NCBI GenBank assembly: GCA_013368315.1
Contig: JAACJM010000011.1
Span: forward strand, 744,001-808,000
DNA from: Tetrapyrgos nigripes
Taxonomy: Eukaryota > Basidiomycota > Agaricomycetes > Agaricales > Campanellaceae
Direction: 5' to 3'
DNA: 64,000 nt
Shown: positions 57,590 through 64,000 of the stretch, piece after piece
Position numbering within the stretch: the first letter of the stretch is position 1
How the letters are laid out: each line of letters starts with the position of its first letter
Notes under the pieces: generated by a model
What the model was told of the DNA's origin: nothing
The model's input: the letters and a program-made list of their open reading frames with translations, nothing else
Database searches by the model: none
Position numbers and translations under genes: made by a program

Positions 57590-58022
57590 TGTAACGATCC
57601 GTTACTCCATATATAGCGCCTGCGACGGTGTTCACACATATCGAATATTGTGGCCTTTTGGTCCAGTTGGAGGTTGGGTCTCATCGCAGGCTGACCTAAT
57701 CCTTTACAGAATATTCAGTACAAACGGTCACTGGTTTGATCCTCGAGGAACTCCCCTTTTCATAGGGCCTCGGGATTTTGCCCTTCACGGAACCAGTGGC
57801 TGAGGCTGGCGTGGGAAACCAGAATCGATTCGGGGTCTTCTATATAAGGACATTCTTCCGGACCTGAGAGACCCGGGAGGAGATTGCCTTGAAGGGGAGG
57901 TAATGTAACGATCTGTTACTCCATATATAGCGCCTGCGACGGTATTCACACGTACCGAATATTGTGGCCTTTTGGTCCAGTTGGAGGTTGGGTCTCATCG
58001 CAGGCTGACCTAATCCTTTACA
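57590..58022 (+). mobile_element. TRIM (miniature LTR retrotransposon), 433 bp
   Basis: Two 119-bp direct repeats, 57590–57708 and 57904–58022, start TGTAACGATC and end CCTTTACA and differ at four positions. The 195-bp spacer has no coding capacity and ends with a purine tract (GAAGGGGAGG) just before the second repeat. Flanking pentamers CAATT (57585–57589) and CGATT (58023–58027) agree at four of five positions. This is the structure of a TRIM, moved by another element's enzymes. A solo LTR of the same family is at 12672–12772. A canonical primer site at the LTR edge was not recognised. Confidence 0.88.
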
Positions 58023-58320
58023 CGATTGTTGGGGTGCCGAACGCTGTTATTGGCAATGATCATTGATGGCAACAATTGATTGAATTAAATGACGTTGGCA
58101 ACGTCCCCCGGATCATTTTGAATGATGTGGAGACACTTACCGGTGTCAAGCAACACATTGTTGACGTTGACGATGACATTCCACTCACATTCTGGTCCAT
58201 TTTTGCTGGTGCTACTGATGGTGAAAAAACCTTCGCTGGTCAACTGGCACCTGGTTCACTGGTATCCACTGGTTTGGGCTGGAGCCGGTGCCTACTAGTG
58301 GCCACCACACTGCGGACTGC

Positions 58321-58503
58321 GATGAGTATTTGCCAGCCATTTTTGCGCAGGTGTAAATCTCAAATCTTTCAGAGCAGTTTTTGCAGGCCGAACATACCCC
58401 ATATGGGACCGTTTTGAAGCTGGAGGTCCATATGGGGTAGTTCCGGCACTGAGCAGAAGTTCGAGATTTAAGGTTGTACAAAAATGGTTGGCAAATACCC
58501 ATC
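58321..58503. repeat. Palindrome, arms about 85 bp
   Basis: GATGAGTATTTGCCAGCCAT and its mirrored counterpart (ATGGTTGGCAAATACCCATC) close a foldback whose centre has CCCCATATGG on both sides. Confidence 0.8.
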
Positions 58504-58764
58504 ACCGTCCGCTGTGCCAGTAATCTGTGCAATTATTGATGGGCACCTGCGTTTTCAATGAGTGTCACACCCAGTGACACTTTTCACTTCCCCGCCAATA
58601 CGCTGTCACAAAACGTCCCTCGTTGGCCCTCACGACTTGTATCCACATCACTTGGAAAGCCCTCTAAGTTTGATAAAATGAAGAGGTGTGCAAATTTTTT
58701 GGGACAACGGTAAAGATTTGAGGAAGTTTTAATTCATCAACATTTTATTTTTCACTTCTGGGGT

Positions 58765-60227
58765 AGGGATAGTATAGTAGATTGCTATATAGTGTCCATG
58801 CAGTCCGACGCGTTCAGGGGCCAGAGCTTCCATACAGTATTTCACTGGTGATTGGTACACCAAAATGAAAATGGTGATGTTTTGTAAGAAGGATCCGGTG
58901 TCAAACCTCAAAAATGGTACCACCAGAAAGCCAGCTATCGAAAGTACTCCTATGCAAATTTTGGCAAAGATTCATGCCCATTTGTGTGAATACGAGGCTG
59001 ATTCGTTGGACGTGTCCGGATTCAGGAAAAACCAGTCACCAGTACACTTTGTCACACCGGCATAGAACAATGAAGTACAGTACAAGTATGGCTACAAATC
59101 CCATTTAGGGATATCCTTGTATCTGAAATACATTGCATCAGTATTTTGACAACTTACTGGTTTTGACTGGTTTTGACTAGTACCAGCCCAAACCACCCCA
59201 AACCACCTAACCATCTACCAGCGCACCAACCGAAATTTTTTCCAACCAGTGAAATAGGGATGATGAGTATGGTAAGTGAGAATGACATCGCAAATGGTGC
59301 ACAATTTGTCTTGGCATCGCTCAATACATCACCGGCATTGTTCCTGATGTTGATCAACAACTGGTAAATATTGCTGTCATTGCCAGGGACGATGATCAGG
59401 ACCTATCCAACACTTTCCTGTCACAGCACCAACACCCCCAACACGTTGAACCTGGAGTTGTAAAAAATGCTCCTCATACATCCTGGATTCTCTATTTAGT
59501 AGTATTAAGCTTATAGTAACTATATTTGATCTTGTAAATCATGTAGCACTTAGTTATAAATCTAACCTGCTGTACCAGTAAGAACCATTGACCAGTATCT
59601 TGTCAAAACACTGATGTGCTTGATACTATCTAATTTGCTCTTGACTGATGTTGATGCAGTTGAGAGCCATTTCTGCAACCCGGTTGATTTGTGACAGGTT
59701 GTCACACAGTGTGACATTTTCCAATTCAGGAGGACATTTGGTCCACAAAGCGTCATATATCATAGCCAGTAGCAATACCAACAAATTGTGTACCAAAATG
59801 CTCGTATTGCTGAGACAAAGAGATCGAAGTACATATCAGGACAGAAAATTGGTGGGTTGGCTCATAAAGTGTCTAAACCAATTTTGGGGCCATGTGAGAA
59901 ACTCACCAAAATACTGACCCCAAACCAACCTATCATCTTCTGCTGTTCTTGTGCCAGTATCATAGCAATAGGACATATACTCATTATTTCAGACCATTAG
60001 AGCCCACTCTCAACACACAGAACTGAAGATATGTATCAGGGAGTGTACCAGTGACTGGTGGTGTACCAATCACTGGTGAAATACACTGACAGATTACCTG
60101 GGAACTGGTGAGTCCAACTTTGGGTCCAAGTCCAAAGTCCAAGTATCAGTTCTAGTCCAATCACTAGGTTGCTTTAGGGGTAGCACTCACTGGTAGATAG
60201 TACTAAGTAGTAGTATGTGCAGCTCTG
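58765..60227. other. Gene-poor stretch rich in ACTGGT/ACCAGT words
   Basis: No gene is supported. ACTGGT or its complement appears repeatedly (for example near 58845, 59033, 59158, 59168, 60048, 60076), often as CACTGGT. Confidence 0.4.
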
Positions 60228-62498
60228 TTGGCTGGCAGGATCCAAGCATGTGACTTGTTCACGTTGTGCTCCCTGCCCTTCACCACCATGCCAATGTTGT
60301 TCCAGGCTCTAGAAGTACTGGCAAGCACTTCTGTAAATGCCTCTAGCTATCCAGTCTCTCAAGTAATCACTTTTGTTCTTCTCTGTACACAAATCAAGAA
60401 CAATATACTCCTTCTCTACCCATCAAGCCATAATCCTTACGAGGCACCGGCAGTACTACCCAGCGAATCGAAGATTTTCTTAGGAAGAGCCTGTAATATG
60501 AAGGAAGAAGATGTTGAGGCATGCTGGGCTGCTCTGAAGGAAGACATTTGGCATGAAGACAGTGTACTACAGAAGGTACAAGGAGATACTGCCATTCAGC
60601 AAACCTTTCAGAGCCATGGATGGGCTTTGTATCGTGTGTGCTTCTTCCTCTTCCCATTATTATCATTCTAATACCTACTCAGCATCCTACCAAAGCCTCT
60701 GGCCACCAACTCTCTTCTGTATCAATAGTAACTGCAAGTATGTCATCAACAAGACTCAGAGAAAGCTGCAACATGTTATTGAACACGAAGCCATCCTGTA
60801 CACAGTTGCATTTGGCCCTATACCAGTCAGATCACATCAAATAACATGCAATGGTGCATAATCCCTTCCAGTAGATATAAGATATTCTAATCCATTAGCT
60901 TGACAGGATGTGGAGTTGTATATCATCCCGACTATATCATACAAAGTGTATCCAGAACAGACAAACATCAATGAGCTTAATATTATGGAGAGAGCCCTCC
61001 CAACATCCTGCAGGTCTCTACACATCATTTTGTTGAGACAGCACTCGTACGAGATTAGAGAAGCAGTATGCTTCATGCCTGGTATGTGGTAGTAGTTCTC
61101 TGATAGTTTTCTGATCCATGATACATCTATTGCTTTAGGGTATCTGCCTCAAACTGCATTAGGATCTACAACAACAGTTTTCCAAGTGTGGCACTTCCTC
61201 CAAACTGGACCATAGATGCATCACTCCAATACGAATATGTATATGACGGCTTCAAGATTCTGTCCTTACTCGAGTTTCATCATGGACAAGGATCCGTCTT
61301 TTATGCTCCTCAGTCTATTAATCAAGTGCAGAGATTTGACCAAGCAATGGAGGAAATGAACAAACACATTCAGATGCATGGGCAACTGGAGATTAATCAT
61401 AGGTGTGAGAAGTGTGTGAGAACTATTGTGAAGGATGGCAAAGGTATGTTGATTTGTTTTACTACTAATACATGTAACTCATCTACAGACCGGTTTGGTA
61501 GTCTTCGAAGTTTTTGCTGTCATTTGCGACAGTGTCACCATTGATTGCCCATGCTGTGGAGTTCCGCATTGCAAAGTCAAGTTAGCATCAAACAAGGATG
61601 CCTTCTGTTCCATGCATCAAGACATGAACAACATCTGTTGAGTCAAAGGCTGCAGCGCGCACGTCGAGACTAGCAGCTCAAAGACTTGCAATGATCCTGA
61701 GCATCAAGCAGTGATAGATCTCTATACAGAATTGGGGACTGCAGCGTTCCAACTCAGAAAGTGCTATGAACATTCTCGCCAAGCAGATGAAGCAGTAAAC
61801 ATGGAGTGGGATGAAGGAGAGGCTATTGATACAAGTAGCAGCACTGTTCATGATGCTACTAATACAGGCAGAAAGCCAAAGAAGGTTCAAGGGCAGTTTG
61901 GAAGACGTCAGACGCATAACAAGCAGCTAATTGTTGACCCCTGTGGAGTCATCCTTGCTCAGAAAATGTTCTTCTTTTCCAAAGCTTTCTCTGGTGTTGC
62001 AGTAAGTGTCTAATATCTCTTATAGTATACATCCTGATGTTGACTCTGTTTACCTAGAGATTCTTTATCAAGACATTTCAAAACTGCCATAAACCTAACC
62101 ATTTCATTTTCGATTCCAACTGTATCCTGCTGAAACACATCTGTAATCATCAAGATAACCATCTTCACGAGTTTTTCGACGATGTAGGGCTGGCTGTCGA
62201 TGTCTTTCACTTCAAGAGCAAGCACAAGGAGAGTGACATCTGGTGTGGATCTGAATGCAATCCTTGGAAGTTTCCAGAGCTACTCTATTGAGGTTCAAAT
62301 GGTGAAGACAAGTGGTACTTTAATACATCTATTGCAGAGCAGACCAATGTTTGGTTTGGTCATTACCATCCAGTCTGTCAGGAGATGGGAGCTACATTCT
62401 ACGAGTTCTTTTTGAATGTAATGTTTCTTTTGTACAATGAGAAAAAGAGGGCACAGCTAGAGGAGCAAGGGTATAACCTGAAGTACTTTGTTTTGTAA
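60228..62498 (+). pseudogene. KDZ transposase-like gene with CxC5/CxC6 cysteine clusters, TGA-interrupted
   Basis: The order of conserved pieces matches the CxC5–CxC6–KDZ proteins of basidiomycete KDZ transposons. MKEEDVEACWAALKEDIWHE precedes a first cysteine cluster (CINSNC...) near 60720. DASLQYEYVYDGFKILSLLE follows near 61210, then CEKCVRTI, and after a 45–50-nt intron a second cluster (CPCCGVPHCK...FCSMHQDMNNIC). The KDZ part includes RRQTHNKQLIVDPCGVI, HFIFDSNC, DVGLAVDVFHFKSKHKESD and NTSIAEQTNVWFGHYHPVCQ. The last exon runs to TAA at 62498. In-frame TGAs at 61639–61641 and 62289–62291 break otherwise good frames. KDZ proteins are proposed transposases linked with TET/JBP genes in fungi; no TET/JBP domain is visible here. 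Start (ATG 60288 is one candidate) and several introns are estimates. Confidence 0.75.
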
Positions 62499-62687
62499 CT
62501 AGTTTTGTAACACAAATCACAAATCATATTTTCTCTAATAGCTACAACAGTACAGAGCCAACAATGATACATACAACAAAATGAGACAGAAAGACATGGC
62601 TATGAGAGGGTAACGCAATGCTAAGAGGTAAGGTATCGCTGGAAAAAAGATAATTAACAGTCATAGTTCTTCTCATTGTCATTGTCA

Positions 62688-64000
62688 TCAGTTGATGTCT
62701 ACCTCTCCATCAGACTCCTCATCAGTGCTGCACAAACCAAACTTTCCCTTCTGAACAATCTTCTTCTCACCCTTCACCTTCCCTTTCCCTTTTGCCTTTT
62801 CCCCCTTCTCACCCACCTCCTTTGCCTTTGCCGGCCTCAGCTTCTTGTTGTCATTGTCATCAGTGTCTGTGTCATCATCATGAATGATAACCTCTGCTTC
62901 CTCCTCCTTGACAACTACCTCTTCATCAGACTCCTCATCAGTGCTGCACAAAACAAACTTTCCCTTCCGAATAATCTTCTCACCCTTCACCTTCCCTTTC
63001 CCTTTTGCCTTCACCCCCTTCTCGCCCACCTCCTTTGCCTTTGCTGGCCTCAGCTTCTTTGACTTCGATTCCATATCAACCCACCGCTTCTCAGCCTTGA
63101 GCCATGCCTTTGCATCTGTTCCTGCAGTCACCTTTACTGCTTTCGGAAAGCACTCCCATGACCCAGCATCAGTTCGACCAGCAGCAATGAAGTACTGCTT
63201 GAGAGACTCCACCACTGTACCCCATAGTTTATGTAGGCAGTAGAAGTTGGCACATTGAGGCCAGCCGTCATCTGCAGGTTCCCCAGGGAAGGCTAAGAAA
63301 AACAAGGCCTGGGTGTTGCCTTTGCCATGCAGCTCATGCTGAGAAGAAGCAGCAAACACCCAAGCCGGGTCAATGACATGATAACCCTTTGGCCAATTGC
63401 CAGGCTTATCAGGAATGACAATATCTAAACCTGCAGGGAGCAAGTCCTGGATATCATTGAGATCGTTGGGCTCAGTGAGGAAAGAGTCGGGACTGGAATC
63501 AGAAGAGATACTAATGACGGTAGGAGATATGGGCTCGACTTTGACTTTGGCTACAGGAGGAGATGACACAGAGTTGTCAGCATTGGAGATGTCAATAATG
63601 GGGGCCTTGGATTTCTTGGAGTGATGTGTATGGTGAGAAGAGGAGGATGGGCTCGAGGAGGATGGGCTCAGGGTCCTGCTAGCCTTGCACTTTGGCTTTG
63701 AGAATTGAGGCTGGCCACAGTGAAGAGATGTTGACTGCAATTGGTTGAGACAGTCTTTGAGTGCATCATGACAGAGCCCAAGAGGCCCAGGGGCATCGAC
63801 AGTATCAGCCTGCAAGGTAGGCTTCTGAAGCTCCTCAAGCCCATTGCAGTTGATGATACCTTTCCTTCTCAAACAGAGTAGGGACAGGTCATCAAACATG
63901 AGGAGTTGGTTGGACTTTACGGCACTTGGAAGAACCGGTAACCCAACCCACATGCCCACCTTGCGACAAAAGAACTCCACAGGACTCTGAAGCTCGATGG
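62688..64000 (-). CDS. Hypothetical Lys-rich/acidic protein with internal repeat, 5' end outside window
   Basis: The frame is open from the window edge to TAA at 62688 (about 437 codons), so the start lies beyond 64000; the first ATG-like codon at 63980 is GTG. An N-terminal part with a few Cys/His residues is followed by a Ser-rich linker (RTLSPSSSSPSSSSHH) and an apparent folded part of about 100 residues: DIVIPDKPGNWPKGYHVIDP...CANFYCLHKLWGTVVESLKQ...FPKAVKV. The C-terminus holds two copies of a roughly 50-residue unit: KKLRPAKAKEVGEKG...KGKVKGEK...LCSTDEESD. Similar WPKG..V.D-type regions occur, to my recollection, in many basidiomycete hypothetical proteins. Position next to the KDZ gene suggests it may belong to the same element. 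Function unknown. Confidence 0.6.
   Translation of the reverse strand, partial: IELQSPVEFFCRKVGMWVGLPVLPSAVKSNQLLMFDDLSLLCLRRKGIINCNGLEELQKPTLQADTVDAPGPLGLCHDALKDCLNQLQSTSLHCGQPQFSKPKCKASRTLSPSSSSPSSSSHHTHHSKKSKAPIIDISNADNSVSSPPVAKVKVEPISPTVISISSDSSPDSFLTEPNDLNDIQDLLPAGLDIVIPDKPGNWPKGYHVIDPAWVFAASSQHELHGKGNTQALFFLAFPGEPADDGWPQCANFYCLHKLWGTVVESLKQYFIAAGRTDAGSWECFPKAVKVTAGTDAKAWLKAEKRWVDMESKSKKLRPAKAKEVGEKGVKAKGKGKVKGEKIIRKGKFVLCSTDEESDEEVVVKEEEAEVIIHDDDTDTDDNDNKKLRPAKAKEVGEKGEKAKGKGKVKGEKKIVQKGKFGLCSTDEESDGEVDIN
62699..63065 (-). repeat. In-gene tandem repeat, two units
   Basis: DNA around 62700–62845 and 62925–63060 encodes the two near-identical basic units of the preceding gene, separated by an acidic insert (VVVKEEEAEVIIHDDDTDTD) in one copy only. 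Confidence 0.85.

Larger units (their letters stand above)
56411..58764. mobile_element. Element with about 200-bp inverted ends, containing nested repeats
   Basis: The left arm (56411–56640) and right arm (about 58555–58764) are inverted copies: GAAGTGA, TGATGAATTA, AAAACTTCCTCAAATCTTTA, TGTGGATACAAG, GCCAACGAGGGA and TTTTGTGACAGCGTATTGGC recur in mirrored order. No transposase was found inside, and no clear target duplication at the estimated ends. The interior contains a foldback at 56803–57240, a TRIM at 57590–58022 and a palindrome at 58321–58503. Confidence 0.7.

Noticed and set aside
57590..58022. Simple segmental duplication instead of a TRIM
   Set aside because: TG..CA repeat ends, the purine tract before the second repeat, near-matching 5-bp flanks and a solo copy at 12672 fit an LTR element better.
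1..64000. tRNA or rRNA genes
   Set aside because: I looked for T-arm like GGTTCGAATCC and paired A/B boxes and saw none that form a cloverleaf; a tRNAscan run would be decisive.

Overview
This 64-kb window looks like a transposon-rich, gene-poor stretch of a basidiomycete (probably Agaricomycete) genome. Supporting signs are short GT–AG introns of about 45–70 nt, a HET-domain gene, several copies of an expanded multi-pass membrane protein family, a KDZ-type transposase relative with cysteine clusters, and fungal LINE, copia, hAT and Tc1/mariner elements. No tRNA, rRNA or CRISPR was recognised.

Layout. 1–7.2 kb: an almost full-length APE-type LINE on the minus strand, with ORF1, endonuclease and RT in one frame and one TGA before RNase H. 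8.04–11.62 kb: a Ty1/copia element (copy 1) with an internal deletion that removed RT and RNase H. 12.7 kb: a solo LTR of a TRIM family. 13.4–19.1 kb: two 7TM-like membrane protein genes in the same orientation, both damaged. The second has a 279-bp CACTA-type foldback element in its first exon. 20.6–22.4 kb: scattered copies of an inverted-repeat terminal motif. 22.46–23.2 kb: an apparently intact small secreted cysteine-containing protein gene (203 aa, three exons).

23.43–29.80 kb: a 6.37-kb DNA transposon with a perfect 6-bp target duplication. Its ends are inverted and carry arrays of 20-bp repeats. It encodes an IS3/retroviral-integrase-like DDE transposase plus two further intron-containing genes of unknown function, and is the most interesting system here. 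31.1–32.3 and 41.6–42.7 kb: two copies of one unidentified repeat. 35.3–36.8 kb: a third 7TM gene with a 700-bp hAT-like MITE in an intron. 37.5 and 46.0 kb: hAT-like MITEs. 38.68–40.83 kb: an intact intronless HET-domain gene. 43.8–44.6 kb: a three-exon gene for a small protein with hydrophobic C-terminal segments.

47.80–56.32 kb is a three-level nest. A hAT element (8-bp TSD) contains a complete copia element (copy 2, 5-bp TSD), whose 3' LTR contains an intact Tc1/mariner element (TA TSD). 56.4–58.8 kb: an element with long inverted ends that contains a 433-bp TRIM and two palindromes. 60.2–62.5 kb: a KDZ/CxC5/CxC6 gene with in-frame TGAs. 62.7–64.0 kb: the 3' part of a lysine-rich and acidic protein gene that runs off the window.

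Most coding material is selfish. The plausible intact host genes are the HET gene, the secreted protein gene and the 222-aa gene. The intact Tc1/mariner transposase is the best candidate for recent activity. Many element ORFs are interrupted by single TGA codons, which suggests C-to-T decay of CGA codons. This is verified in one case by comparing the two copia copies. All family names come from motif recognition; no database search was run.
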